Source: Bacillota bacterium
GTDB lineage: Bacteria; Bacillota; Clostridia; Christensenellales; SZUA-584
Direction: 5' to 3'
Length of the DNA stretch: 64,000 nt
Assembly: GCA_023410595.1 (NCBI GenBank)
Contig: JAEYPO010000001.1
Coordinates: forward strand, 62,001-126,000
The notes beneath the pieces were generated by a model, which was not told the origin of the DNA, searched no databases, and saw only the letters and a program-made list of their open reading frames with translations. The position numbers and the translations under genes were made by a program. Positions 42,749-51,542 of the stretch are shown here, in pieces (the first letter of the stretch is position 1; each line of letters opens with the position of its first letter).

Positions 42749-43372
42749 TTAAACAAGTTTCAATTTCAGTTCTTCTGTCGCCTTTTGCGTGTTTATGCCG
42801 GCGACAAGCCTAATGCCCCTGTCGAAGCAGACGTCGCAGGGCGGCGACGCCGCAAAGCAGCAGAACACCCCAAGCTTTCTCGTAAGAAATATACTCGCGG
42901 GCTTTCCGCCGAATTTTACTATCTGCTCGCGCAGCACCTCCAGCATAAGCCTGCCTTCGTCAAGGCTTATGTCGCCCGCCAGCAGATGCTTTCCCAGCAG
43001 GTACGCACATAGAAGATCGTTAAAATCAAGCGCTTCCGTTCCGCCCCTGAACTCCAGATATAGCTTTATTATCTCCGCGCCCGCCACGCCGCGCTGCGCT
43101 GCTTCTTCCGCGCTTAACGCGATGCTGCCCTCGGCGGGGGAGAACACGTCAGCAAGGTCGTCAAGCGATACGTCTTCTTTCATGCTCAGTATCTTATCTA
43201 TGCGCGGCAGCACCTTAAATTTCGGAAAAAAAGTCTCCTGCCCGGTGAACGTAGACTTGCGTATGAACCATTCCTCGGGTATCAGTCCTTTGCGCTTCCA
43301 TCTGTAAAGCTGTCCGTATGATATGTTCGTCAGCTCAAGCAGCTCCTTTTTGGAAATGAGTTCTTCTTCCAA
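42749..43372 (-). CDS. yhbD: YhbD family MerR-like regulator (DUF4004)
   Basis: 207 residues. N-terminal MerR-type helix-turn-helix (LISKKELLELTNISYGQLYR, 5-24) and a longer C-terminal region with CDVCFDRG. Starts with TTG at 43372, eight bases after AAAAAGGAGG. In Bacillus YhbD lies beside YhbE/F bactofilins; the same pairing is seen here, supporting co-regulation. Confidence 0.85.
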   Translation of the reverse strand: MEEELISKKELLELTNISYGQLYRWKRKGLIPEEWFIRKSTFTGQETFFPKFKVLPRIDKILSMKEDVSLDDLADVFSPAEGSIALSAEEAAQRGVAGAEIIKLYLEFRGGTEALDFNDLLCAYLLGKHLLAGDISLDEGRLMLEVLREQIVKFGGKPASIFLTRKLGVFCCFAASPPCDVCFDRGIRLVAGINTQKATEELKLKLV

Positions 43373-43407
43373 CCGTTCCGCCTCCTTTTTGTATCAGTGT
43401 TTAGAAT

Positions 43408-43436
43408 AGCGTAACATAACACTGTTACGCTGTCAA
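43408..43436 (-). promoter_or_regulatory. yhbD promoter with dyad between -35 and -10
   Basis: Minus strand TTGACA (43436-43431), 17 bases, TACGCT (43413-43408). A dyad with perfect 9-bp arms AGCGTAACA/TGTTACGCT (43408-43416, 43423-43431) fills the region, a MerR-like arrangement. Confidence 0.72.
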
Positions 43437-43558
43437 GGGTAATTATATAAATGTTTGTTTTATAAGGAGAAATATTAAACGCTTTTTCTGCGGCTGCGAA
43501 ATAACGATAATTTTTAAGCCAGCGGGGGAGAATATTAAAAGAAAGGTGGTGAGTTACA

Positions 43559-43717
43559 TTGGATTCCCCGAGGATGAAGGTGAAATGCAGCGTTGAAAAC
43601 TGCCGCTACAACAAAGACCGCTTGTGCTACGCGCACGGTTTGGAAGTGAGCGCGATGGGCAACGGCCATGCTGATTCTAGCGACGGCACATGCTGTGATA
43701 CGTTTATAAACAAATGA
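43559..43717 (+). CDS. DUF1540 small Cys-rich protein
   Basis: 52 residues: MDSPRMKVKCSVENCRYNKD then RLCYAHGLEVSAMGN and a final DGTCCDTFINK. The C-x4-C, C and CC spacing is the DUF1540 pattern (probable metal-binding; one or two copies occur per Clostridial protein). TTG at 43559 has AAAGGTGG seven bases upstream; ATG 43574 is an alternative that keeps the motif. Confidence 0.82.
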   Translation: MDSPRMKVKCSVENCRYNKDRLCYAHGLEVSAMGNGHADSSDGTCCDTFINK

Positions 43718-43722
43718 GCAAG

Positions 43723-43742
43723 GCGGCTAAAAAGCCGCTTTT
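43723..43742 (+). terminator. Terminator of the DUF1540 gene
   Basis: GCGGCT-AAAA-AGCCGC followed by TTTT. Confidence 0.75.
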
Positions 43743-43790
43743 CTCGCTCATTCAAGACGCTCGACGAGACGAGGGAGGAATAAAGGCGAA

Positions 43791-43952
43791 CTAGCTTTTC
43801 CTGTCCTTGCATTTTCCCGCCATGGGGCAGCCCTCGCAGCTGCCGCACGAATCGCAGGAGGCGCCTTTCTTAGAGCGCCTGCGCATATAGACGATAATTG
43901 AAACTGCGGCGGCGAGTATGGCCGCCAGCAGTATAAAATCAACAAAATTCAT
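43791..43952 (-). CDS. FeoB-associated Cys-rich membrane protein
   Basis: 53 residues: a membrane helix (MNFVDFILLAAILAAAVSII) followed by a basic stretch and CDSCGSCEGCPMAGKC, the FeoB-associated cysteine-rich pattern. It follows feoB on the same strand and could aid iron delivery. A start at 43964 (four residues longer, coupled to the feoB stop) is possible. Confidence 0.87.
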   Translation of the reverse strand: MNFVDFILLAAILAAAVSIIVYMRRRSKKGASCDSCGSCEGCPMAGKCKDRKS

Positions 43953-43963
43953 GTTTTCACCCA

Positions 43964-45961
43964 TTATAGTATACCCAACAATCTGCCGCCCTGAAACACT
44001 ATAAACGCGATTATCCAAGCGACGCCCGTCTGATACAGTACGGCGAACAGGGCGCCTTTTGTAGAGCCAAGCTCCCTTCGCGTGGCCGCGAGCGCCGCGA
44101 CGCACGGCATATAAAGCAGCGTGAACGTTAAAAACGCGAACGCCGTAAGAGGCGTGAAAAGCGTCTGAAGGCCGGAAGCGCCGCCGGGAATGAGCACGGA
44201 AAGCGTGCTGACGACAGCCTCTTTGGCGGTAAACCCGGTAAGCAGAGCCGTGGAGGCCCGCCAGTCGCCGAAACCGAGCGGAACGAATACCGGAGCTATA
44301 AGCGAGCCGATGGAAGCGAGTATGCTTTTTGAGCTGTCGCTTACCATGTCGAACGACCAGCTGAAGCTCTGCAGGAACCATATGACGATGGACGCTACGA
44401 ATATCACGGTAAACGCACGGCGAATAAATCCTTTAGCCTTGTCCCACATGTGCAGCAGCACGCTCTTCGGAGAAGGGAACCTGTATGCGGGCAGTTCCAT
44501 AAGGAAAGGCACCGATTTGCCCTTGAACACCGTGCTCTTGAGCAGCAGCCCGGAGAGCACCGCGACTGTTATGCCCATCACGTAAAGCGATATCATGACA
44601 AGCGCCTGCCCCCTTGCAAAGAACGCGGCGGTGAACACGGCATATATAGGCAGCTTTGCGCTGCAAGACATAAACGGCGTAAGCACTATGGTCATCTTGC
44701 GGTCGCGCTCGCTCGGCAATGTGCGCGTTGCCATTATAGCCGGCACGCTGCATCCGAAGCCTATGAGCATGGGCACGAACGAACGGCCCGAAAGCCCTAT
44801 CTTCCTGAGCAGGCGGTCCATGACGAACGCTACGCGGGCCATATATCCCGTGTCCTCAAGTATGGAGAGGAAGAAGAACAGCAGCACTATGACGGGCAGG
44901 AACGAAAGCACGCTGCCCACGCCGGCAAGTACGCCGTCCACGATGAGCGAATTCATCCACGCGCTGACGCCCAGCGATTTAAGCCCGCTGTCGGCAAGCT
45001 CAATAAGGGATCCTATGCCCAATTCAAACGCGTCGCTTAAAAGCGCCCCGAGGCTTCCGAACGTGAGCCAGAATATAACGAGCATTATGATAAGGAATAT
45101 CGGTATCGCGAAAAACCTGTGCGTTAACACCTTGTCGATGCGCAGCGAACGCAGCTGCTCTTTGGATTGCCGGGGCTTCGTCACCGTTTTGGAAACGAGC
45201 TTTTCTATGTAAGCGTAGCGCATATCGGCCATAGCGGCTTCTCTGTCGGTACCCAGCGCTTTTTCCATCTCGTCCACAAAGTGCCCCAGTATGTCGTTTT
45301 CCGATTCGGAGAGCTTCAATCGCTCGGCCAGAGGTTCGTCGCCCTCTATAAGCTTCGTCGCGGCAAAACGTGCGGAAAACCCTTGTGCCAGCGCCTTTTG
45401 CTCCACAAGGTGCGAAACGGAGTGTATCGCCTTGTGCACTTCGCCGGTACAGAAGTCAAGGCGCTGCGGCCGCTTCTTTGACTCCGCGGTATCTATGGCA
45501 ATGCGTATAAGCTCGCCTATACCCTCGTTCCTGCTCGCCGATATAGGCACGACGGGTACGCCCAGCTCGTTCTCCATTTTTTCTACGTCTATAAAGCCTT
45601 CGTTCGCCCTTATCTCGTCCATCATGTTGAGCGCTATAACCATGGGAACGCGCAGCTCCAAAAGCTGCAGCGTAAGGTAAAGGTTGCGCTCTAGGTTCGT
45701 AGCGTCCACGATATTAATAATAGCGTCCGGGTGCTCGCTCACGATGAAATCCCTTGATACGACCTCTTCGGGGGTGTAGGGGGAAAGCGAGTATATGCCG
45801 GGCAGATCGACGACCGATACGTCTTTGTGCTTTCTTACCGTGCCCTCTTTCTTTTCAACAGTCACGCCCGGAAAATTGCCCACATGTTGATTGCTGCCTG
45901 TCAGCTGGTTGAACAATGTAGTTTTACCGCTGTTCTGATTTCCTGCAAGAGCGAATAACAT
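43964..45961 (-). CDS. feoB: Ferrous iron transporter FeoB
   Basis: 665 residues. N-terminal G-protein with G1 GNQNSGKTT (7-15), GVTVEKKEG, DLPGIYSLSPYT and NMMD, followed by helical spacer and two Gate-type membrane halves (VPMLIGFGCSVPAIMATRTL). It imports Fe2+ in anaerobes. feoA precedes it by two bases. A DtxR-type dyad upstream suggests iron control. Confidence 0.96.
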   Translation of the reverse strand: MLFALAGNQNSGKTTLFNQLTGSNQHVGNFPGVTVEKKEGTVRKHKDVSVVDLPGIYSLSPYTPEEVVSRDFIVSEHPDAIINIVDATNLERNLYLTLQLLELRVPMVIALNMMDEIRANEGFIDVEKMENELGVPVVPISASRNEGIGELIRIAIDTAESKKRPQRLDFCTGEVHKAIHSVSHLVEQKALAQGFSARFAATKLIEGDEPLAERLKLSESENDILGHFVDEMEKALGTDREAAMADMRYAYIEKLVSKTVTKPRQSKEQLRSLRIDKVLTHRFFAIPIFLIIMLVIFWLTFGSLGALLSDAFELGIGSLIELADSGLKSLGVSAWMNSLIVDGVLAGVGSVLSFLPVIVLLFFFLSILEDTGYMARVAFVMDRLLRKIGLSGRSFVPMLIGFGCSVPAIMATRTLPSERDRKMTIVLTPFMSCSAKLPIYAVFTAAFFARGQALVMISLYVMGITVAVLSGLLLKSTVFKGKSVPFLMELPAYRFPSPKSVLLHMWDKAKGFIRRAFTVIFVASIVIWFLQSFSWSFDMVSDSSKSILASIGSLIAPVFVPLGFGDWRASTALLTGFTAKEAVVSTLSVLIPGGASGLQTLFTPLTAFAFLTFTLLYMPCVAALAATRRELGSTKGALFAVLYQTGVAWIIAFIVFQGGRLLGIL

Positions 45962-45963
45962 AG

Positions 45964-46260
45964 CTATTTCCCGCCTCTCATAAAGCGGTGCCTTAAACGC
46001 CCATGCATAGCCGGCCCGTGATGATGATGCCCCGCGACCTGCTTTACTACCTCTATATTTGACGCGTCTTCTTTGCGCAAAGTAAGCTCGTAACCGCGTA
46101 CGTGTATTTCAATGGGATCTCCGAGAGGCGCCACCTTGCGCACATATATTGCGGTGCCTGGTGTAAGCCCCATATCCATAAGCCGGCGGCGCAGCGCGCC
46201 CGTGCCGTCGACCCGGATTATTCTGCCGGATTCTCCCGTGTTAAGTTCACCCAGTGTCAT
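45964..46260 (-). CDS. feoA: Ferrous iron transport protein FeoA
   Basis: 98 residues, SH3-like FeoA fold (LRRRLMDMGLTPGTAIYV and DPIEIHVRGYELTLRKEDA) with a His-rich tail GHHHHGPAMHGRLRHR that could bind metal. Precedes feoB by two bases. GGGGAGA ribosome site. Confidence 0.95.
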   Translation of the reverse strand: MTLGELNTGESGRIIRVDGTGALRRRLMDMGLTPGTAIYVRKVAPLGDPIEIHVRGYELTLRKEDASNIEVVKQVAGHHHHGPAMHGRLRHRFMRGGK

Positions 46261-46280
46261 ATTGTGTCTCCCCTTTAATT

Positions 46281-46364
46281 ATGTTAGCCTAAGGTAACAT
46301 TTGCGCCAAAAAAATATGTGTTTTCCACGGTTAACATTGTAGCCACAGTCTCTTTATTTGTCAA
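46281..46364 (-). promoter_or_regulatory. feoAB promoter and DtxR-like operator
   Basis: Minus strand TTGACA (46364-46359), 17 bases, TACAAT (46341-46336). A 20-bp dyad, outer arms ATGTTA/TAACAT (46281-46300, 16 of 20 positions symmetric), lies in the leader before feoA. The DtxR family gene is divergent from it. Confidence 0.72.
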
Positions 46365-46426
46365 CAGCTTTGTGATAATATTATACTACAATATTTATCC
46401 GTTAATCAGGATAGATGGAGGAAATA

Positions 46427-46819
46427 ATGAAAGACGAAAATGTGACGCCTTCAAGTCAGGATTATCTTGAGGCTATACTGCTTCTTTCGGATAGCGGGAG
46501 CGGAGTGCGTTCCATAGATGTGGCCAAATCGCAGAATGTGTCACGCGCAAGCGTAAACAAGGCGCTGGGGGTGCTGAAAGAAAAAGGGCTTATTGAGCAG
46601 CAAAAATACGGTACCGTTTCGCTTACGGAAGAAGGCTTTAAAGTCGCCAATTCCGTAATGCAGAGGCATGTAGCGCTGAGGGGCTTTCTTAAGACCGTTT
46701 TGGGCGTGGGCGACGAGACGGCCGAAAAAGACGCCTGCCGCATGGAGCACGCTATAAGCCGGGAAACGCTCGATAAGCTTGAGCAGTTCATGCGGGTGAA
46801 AATACATTGGCAGCCGTAA
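46427..46819 (+). CDS. DtxR/MntR family metal-dependent regulator
   Basis: 130 residues. Winged helix (DYLEAILLLSDSGSGVRSIDVA and VSRASVNKALGVLKEKGLI), dimerisation region with LGVGDETAEKDACRMEHAIS, where C, E and H can bind metal. No SH3 domain, so MntR-like in length. ATG 46427 has GGAGG at five bases and is preferred to 46415. Divergent to feoAB, so probably its repressor. Confidence 0.9.
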   Translation: MKDENVTPSSQDYLEAILLLSDSGSGVRSIDVAKSQNVSRASVNKALGVLKEKGLIEQQKYGTVSLTEEGFKVANSVMQRHVALRGFLKTVLGVGDETAEKDACRMEHAISRETLDKLEQFMRVKIHWQP

Positions 46820-46862
46820 TCCCGGCTGCTATAAACATATCGCGGTATGTATGAATATAATG

Positions 46863-46896
46863 ACTTCGAAGCGAATTCCGCTCCGAAGTTTTTTTT
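46863..46896 (+). terminator. Terminator of the dtxR gene
   Basis: ACTTCG (46863-46868) pairs with CGAAGT (46884-46889), inner AGCG/CGCT pairs, followed by seven or more T. Confidence 0.85.
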
Positions 46897-46935
46897 ACGA
46901 GATGTTTTGAGTGCGGCGCTTTAAGAGAGGCATTT

Positions 46936-48204
46936 ATGAGAATTTTAAGGATAGGCATGAGCGGTTCGGATGTGATGGAGATACAGGCCATGCTGCGCAA
47001 GCTGGGCTTTCGTGTAGCGGCCGACGGTATTTTTGGCCCGCAGACGCGGCGCGCTGTAATGGAATTCCAGAGGGAATACGGTCTGTATCCCGACGGAGTG
47101 ATAGGCGCGGGCACGTATGCGGCAATGCAAAGATATCTTCTCGGTTACGACACGTATACGATAAGACCGGGGGATACGTTCTATACCATAGCGCAAACAT
47201 TCGGCACGAGCGCCGCGCTGGTGGCCGCCGCGAATCCGGGCGTTGATCCTGAAGCGCTTATGCCGGGTCAGACGATAACGGTTCCTTACGGTTATCCCGT
47301 AGTCGATACAAATATCAATTATACATACGATGTGCTGCAAAGGGACATACAGGGCCTTAAGGCACGGTATCCTTTTGCCGAATACGGCGTCGCGGGGCAG
47401 AGCGCTCTGGGGAGGAACCTTTACTACATACGTCTGGGCAGAGGTGCAAACCAGGTACTTTATACCGCCGCCATACACGCGCTCGAATGGATAACGAGCC
47501 CGGTGCTGATGAAGTTCGCGGAAGACCTGCTCTCTGCGGTGGCGTTGGGAGAGCGCCTTGGCGGCTACGACGCCGGGCTTGTGTGGAACACGAGCAGTAT
47601 ATACATCGTGCCTATGGTGAACCCCGACGGCATAGAGCTGGTGCTTAACGGCCTTAAGCCCGCCAATCCCAATTACGACCAGCTGATACGCTGGAACAAC
47701 GGCAGCGCCGACTTCTCCGCGGACTGGCAGGCCAACAACAACGGCGTGGATTTAAACCACAACTTCAACGCCGCGTGGGAACTCTCGAGGCGTGCGGCAT
47801 TAGAGATGGGCATCACCGGCCCCGGGCCGACTAGGTATCCCGGGCCATACCCGGAAAGCGAGCCCGAGAGCAGGGCGCTGGCGGATTTTACGCGCAGCCA
47901 CGATTTCCGCCTTGTGCTCGCGTACCACAGCCAAGGAGAGGTAATATTCTGGAACTTCATGGGCTTAGAGCCGCCCGAAGCGAGGGAGATAGGTGAGGCG
48001 CTCGCAGCCGTTAGCGGCTATACGCTCGAACAGGCGACAGGCATAACGTCGTACGCGGGCTTTAAGGACTGGTTCATACAGGATTTCCGCAGACCGGGTT
48101 ATACCGTGGAAGTGGGGCGCGGAAGAAACCCGCTGCCGATATCGCAGTTTGGCGAAATATATAGCGCGAACCTCCCGCTGCTGCTGCGCGCCGCACTGAT
48201 CTGA
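46936..48204 (+). CDS. M14 metallopeptidase with peptidoglycan-binding and LysM domains (gamma-D-Glu-L-diamino acid endopeptidase type)
   Basis: 422 residues: peptidoglycan-binding repeat (5-66), LysM (73-117), M14 carboxypeptidase fold (130-422). Zinc ligands H181 and E184 (IHALEW) and a later His in YHSQGE, catalytic Glu in TVEVGRG. It cleaves stem peptides of peptidoglycan; YqgT/ENP1 relatives act in spores or wall turnover. No signal peptide is seen, so it may act in the forespore or mother cell. Confidence 0.9.
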   Translation: MRILRIGMSGSDVMEIQAMLRKLGFRVAADGIFGPQTRRAVMEFQREYGLYPDGVIGAGTYAAMQRYLLGYDTYTIRPGDTFYTIAQTFGTSAALVAAANPGVDPEALMPGQTITVPYGYPVVDTNINYTYDVLQRDIQGLKARYPFAEYGVAGQSALGRNLYYIRLGRGANQVLYTAAIHALEWITSPVLMKFAEDLLSAVALGERLGGYDAGLVWNTSSIYIVPMVNPDGIELVLNGLKPANPNYDQLIRWNNGSADFSADWQANNNGVDLNHNFNAAWELSRRAALEMGITGPGPTRYPGPYPESEPESRALADFTRSHDFRLVLAYHSQGEVIFWNFMGLEPPEAREIGEALAAVSGYTLEQATGITSYAGFKDWFIQDFRRPGYTVEVGRGRNPLPISQFGEIYSANLPLLLRAALI

Positions 48205-48291
48205 GTATCCGCAAATACAATGAAGAATAAGGGCGTTTGCTGTTTTAATGATATGGCTATAGTAATACCAAAACGTCAAGGAGAAACGAGT

Positions 48292-48645
48292 ATGAAAATA
48301 TGCTGGTGCACGGTGACGGTAAGCGACATGGACGAATCAATTAAGTTCTACGAGGATATAGTGGGATTAAAGCTGGAACGCAGGGTTCCGGAAGGCCCGG
48401 ACGGTGAGATAGCGTTCATGGGCGGCGGAGAAACGAAGCTGGAGCTTTTAAACGGAGCAAAGCCTGTTATCGGCGAGGATATATCGCTCGGCTTCGAGGT
48501 GGATTCGCTCGCAGAAAAGATGGCGTTCGTGGCGGATAAGGGTATAAAGATACACAGCGGGCCGTTCGAGCCCAATCCCCATGTTCGGTTTTTCTTTGTT
48601 AAGGACCCCGGCGGGCTCAAAATTCAATTTATAGAGAACCGGTAA
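48292..48645 (+). CDS. VOC family protein (glyoxalase/bleomycin-resistance fold)
   Basis: 117 residues, one VOC domain (VTVSDMDESIKFYEDIVGLK; VKDPGGLKIQFIE). Metal-dependent enzyme or binding protein of unknown substrate. ATG 48292 has AAGGAG eight bases upstream; longer frames are rejected. Confidence 0.9.
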   Translation: MKICWCTVTVSDMDESIKFYEDIVGLKLERRVPEGPDGEIAFMGGGETKLELLNGAKPVIGEDISLGFEVDSLAEKMAFVADKGIKIHSGPFEPNPHVRFFFVKDPGGLKIQFIENR

Positions 48646-48664
48646 ATAAAACAGCGCGGAGCCT

Positions 48665-48707
48665 TTATCTGCACCGGCAAACCTCACGACTTGCAGGGGA
48701 CACGATA
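48665..48707 (-). repeat. Family-B palindromic repeat, copy B3 (reverse)
   Basis: On the minus strand TCCCCTGCAAGTCGTGAGGT then TTGCCGGTGCAGATA, as in copies B4 and B5. Confidence 0.75.
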
Positions 48708-48746
48708 TGCATAAGGGGGCCTTCCTTACAAGCCCTTATTTTCTGG

Positions 48747-48775
48747 TTTACAATAAGTGCGCCGGATTGTATACT
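48747..48775 (+). promoter_or_regulatory. Promoter of the phosphodiester-glycosidase cluster
   Basis: TTTACA (48747-48752), 17 bases, TATACT (48770-48775), 70 bases before the first paralogue. Confidence 0.7.
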
Positions 48776-48844
48776 TAACGCAGCAAATCATTCTTTAAAT
48801 TGTATTTATGTGGTGGAATTTTGGGTTAAGGGGCAGCACCGTTT

Positions 48845-49984
48845 ATGGATAACAATCGCTACTTTGACAACAGCCCTGGTAGGGGGCGAAGGCCTGCAAA
48901 AAATTATGACTATCTAGACGAGCCGCCAAGGAGGCCGCAGCAGGGCGCGCCAAGAGGCGGGAGCCATAACCGGACTCCCAAAAAGAAAAGGCTGCCGCTG
49001 TCGCTGCTTATTGTTCTGGATGTAATGCTGGCAGTACTGATACTCCTTGTATTCTACATAACTAATTATGTTATCAACTGGCAGACGGAGCCCTCTGATT
49101 TGCCGCAGCCTTCGTGGATGGCGTCTTCAGCGCCCGCCGAGACTACGGATAACACTGCGTTCGCGTCGCCTTCGGTTTCCGCCGGGCAGGAAACGTCTGC
49201 GCCTGAGGCTTCCGTCGACCCGAACGACTGGCGCGCCAAATTTGCGGACAAGTTCACAGACGGCGCGGTCGAACAGAATGAGAACTCGTATAAAAGCGCG
49301 AATATAAATGTCTCGATAAACAAGGTGCAGGAGAATGAAGTAACGTATTTCGTCGCGGACATATACTTAGCGGAGCTTAAATACTTTAAATCCGCTTTCC
49401 CGGGCAATTCGGAGAAGATGGGCGACCGCGAGGGGACGGATAAGATAGCGAAGGACGTAAGCGCGGTAATCGCCGTAAACGGCGACCACTGCGTGGACAA
49501 CCCCGGCCCTGTTGTGCGCAACGGCAAACAGTACAGGCTGAATGAGAAGGCGCAGGATGCGCTCGTAATGAACTATGACGGCAGCATGCAGGCGTACAGC
49601 GCGAGCGATATTGACTTAGAGAAGATAAAAAACGAAGGCGCGTATCAGGTTTGGACGTTTGGGCCAATGCTATTAAAGGACGGCCAGCCCATGACGGAAT
49701 TCGACTCTCCGCAGAACATAAACGGCAAAAACCCGAGAACGGCTGTCGGCTATTACGAGCCGGGGCATTATTGCTTTGTAGTAGCGGACGGAAGGCAGCC
49801 GGGCTATTCAACAGGAATGGACATGGCGCAGCTTTCGCAGGTGATGTATGACCTCGGCTGCAAGGTGGCTTTTAATCTCGACGGCGGGCAGTCCTCCGAG
49901 ATGGCGTTTATGGGCAATATAATCAACCAGCCTTACAACGGCGGAAGAAGCACGACCGACATACTGTATGTCGCAGAGCAGTAA
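48845..49984 (+). CDS. Phosphodiester glycosidase (NAGPA/DUF2233) membrane-anchored protein, paralogue 1
   Basis: 379 residues. Basic, Gly/Pro-rich cytoplasmic N-terminus (~1-58), membrane helix (~59-80), linker, then the NAGPA-type domain with AVNGDHCVDNPGPVV, NPRTAVGYYEPGHYCFVVADG and VAFNLDGGQSSEMAF. Homologues remove phosphodiester-linked sugars, acting on extracellular polysaccharides or teichoic acid. Catalytic details cannot be confirmed from sequence alone. First of three tandem copies. Confidence 0.88.
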   Translation: MDNNRYFDNSPGRGRRPAKNYDYLDEPPRRPQQGAPRGGSHNRTPKKKRLPLSLLIVLDVMLAVLILLVFYITNYVINWQTEPSDLPQPSWMASSAPAETTDNTAFASPSVSAGQETSAPEASVDPNDWRAKFADKFTDGAVEQNENSYKSANINVSINKVQENEVTYFVADIYLAELKYFKSAFPGNSEKMGDREGTDKIAKDVSAVIAVNGDHCVDNPGPVVRNGKQYRLNEKAQDALVMNYDGSMQAYSASDIDLEKIKNEGAYQVWTFGPMLLKDGQPMTEFDSPQNINGKNPRTAVGYYEPGHYCFVVADGRQPGYSTGMDMAQLSQVMYDLGCKVAFNLDGGQSSEMAFMGNIINQPYNGGRSTTDILYVAEQ

Positions 49985-49994
49985 GGAGGGCAGC

Positions 49995-50177
49995 ATGCTT
50001 AAACGACTGATACCGCATATTTCCATATCGCTTTCGCTGGTGACGCTCACGTTTCTGGTGCTAGGGCAGTTCAATCCCATAATGGGCAAATCGTTCGTGC
50101 AGTTTATAATACTCATACTGAGCCTGGCGACGCTTATCACGTCCGCGTTTCTCATTCGTGAGAACCGAAGAAAGTAA
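49995..50177 (+). CDS. Small two-helix membrane protein
   Basis: 60 residues with hydrophobic segments at ~8-24 and 33-53 and a basic tail ENRRK. AAGGAGGG lies five bases before ATG 49995. Placed between paralogues 1 and 2 of the glycosidase cluster and likely co-transcribed. No family recognised. Confidence 0.8.
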   Translation: MLKRLIPHISISLSLVTLTFLVLGQFNPIMGKSFVQFIILILSLATLITSAFLIRENRRK

Positions 50178-50195
50178 AGCCGATATAAACTCAGC

Positions 50196-51308
50196 ATGGA
50201 CGAAAGAAACAAGAACGTAAAAACGCAGCGCGTGACGCTGGCTAAAATGACGATAGACGATAAGTATATAAGCGCAAAGCGGCGCCGCGGCCTGCCCGCC
50301 TGGGCGATAATAGCGCTTTGCGTTGCCGCCCTCACACTGATAGCTTTGGCGGTGTATTTTTTTGTGTTCGCGGCCGGGGGACAGGCTGAGCCAGAAGCGT
50401 CAAGCACGCCCGAAATGTCAAGCACGCCCGAAATGTCAATTGCGCCCGAAATGTCAATTGCGCCCGAGCCGACGCCCGCACCCACGCCGACCCCGACACC
50501 CACGCCGGTGCCTACGGCAACGCCCGAGCCTATGCCTTCGACGATGTGGGGAGCAAAGTTTCCCGGCAAGTTCACGGACGGGGAAGTCTTAAAGGAAGAG
50601 AACTCGTACAAGAGCGCCAATGTAAGCGTGGACATAACAAAGGTTCAGAAAGACGGAGTGACATACTTCGTAGCGGATATATATATAACCGACATCGAAT
50701 ACTTCCGCAGCGCGTTCGCGAGCGGCAAATACAAGGGTAAGCGCGAGTACGTATATAAAATAGCGCAGGACGTAAATGCCGTAATCGCCATCAACGGCGA
50801 TTATTATAAGGTAAACGCCGGGCCTGTGTTCAAGAACGGGGAAGAGTACCGGGGCGGCGTGCTTAAAGACGTGCTCGTAATGTTCAAGGACGGCACGATG
50901 CGGACGTATACGAATGACGAATTCGACATGGACGAGCTTAAAGCGGACGCGTGGCAGATGTGGACATGGGGGCCCATGCTGCTGAAGGACGGACAGCCAA
51001 TGACGGAGTTCAATATGCCTAACCCGATAGGCGGCTTTAACCCGCGGACGGCGGTAGGGTATTACGAGCCGGGGCATTATGTGTTTGTGACTGTGGACGG
51101 ACGCAAGCCTAAAGACTACTCAAAAGGCATGAAGCTGCCCGAACTGTCGCAGCTCATGTATGACTTAGGGTGCAGCGTAGCTTTTAACCTCGACGGCGGC
51201 GCTTCTACGCAGATGGCGTTTATGGGCGAGGTGTACAACAAGCCCTCCGGCGACCGTATGGACTGCGATATACTGTATATCACCGATACGCCCGCCCGGG
51301 AGCCTTAA
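50196..51308 (+). CDS. Phosphodiester glycosidase (NAGPA/DUF2233) membrane-anchored protein, paralogue 2
   Basis: 370 residues: N-terminal cytoplasmic stretch with RVTLAKMTIDDK, one membrane helix (~33-57), a Pro/Thr/Glu linker with repeats of PEMS and PTP (~65-108), then the NAGPA domain (VIAINGDYY, VAFNLDGGASTQMAF). The linker would span the cell wall. Start after AAAGCCGATATAAACTCAGC is weak; coupling to the upstream gene is likely. Confidence 0.88.
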   Translation: MDERNKNVKTQRVTLAKMTIDDKYISAKRRRGLPAWAIIALCVAALTLIALAVYFFVFAAGGQAEPEASSTPEMSSTPEMSIAPEMSIAPEPTPAPTPTPTPTPVPTATPEPMPSTMWGAKFPGKFTDGEVLKEENSYKSANVSVDITKVQKDGVTYFVADIYITDIEYFRSAFASGKYKGKREYVYKIAQDVNAVIAINGDYYKVNAGPVFKNGEEYRGGVLKDVLVMFKDGTMRTYTNDEFDMDELKADAWQMWTWGPMLLKDGQPMTEFNMPNPIGGFNPRTAVGYYEPGHYVFVTVDGRKPKDYSKGMKLPELSQLMYDLGCSVAFNLDGGASTQMAFMGEVYNKPSGDRMDCDILYITDTPAREP

Positions 51309-51370
51309 TACGGGGTCCCCTCGTCGCTTTAGCGACGGCCCAGGTCGCGAGGCTTGCCGGTGCAGATATA
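51308..51370 (+). repeat. Family-B repeat, long form with extra hairpin (B4)
   Basis: ATACGGGGTCCCC, inserted hairpin CGTCGC-TTTA-GCGACG, then AGGTCGCGAGGCTTGCCGGT. Overlaps the end of paralogue 2. Confidence 0.75.
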
Positions 51371-51437
51371 AGTTTCTTTCAGCGCCTTATCAAGGGCGCT
51401 TTTGTTTTACGTATCAATGCTGTTCCGGGCCGGCCGA

Positions 51438-51466
51438 TTGACAATGGGTGCACGGTATATTAAGAT
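51438..51466 (+). promoter_or_regulatory. Promoter of glycosidase paralogue 3
   Basis: TTGACA (51438-51443), 17 bases, TAAGAT (51461-51466), about 77 bases before the TTG start. Paralogue 3 is thus a separate transcript. Confidence 0.72.
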
Positions 51467-51542
51467 ATTCAGCGTACTGTAAACGCAACTTTCGCATTGG
51501 CACCCTCTTTTTATACCAGCCGTAGTCAAGGATGATTTAGAT

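Noticed and set aside
48710..48784. 23-codon ORF before the glycosidase cluster
   Set aside because: No ribosome site, and it overlaps the predicted promoter at 48747-48775.
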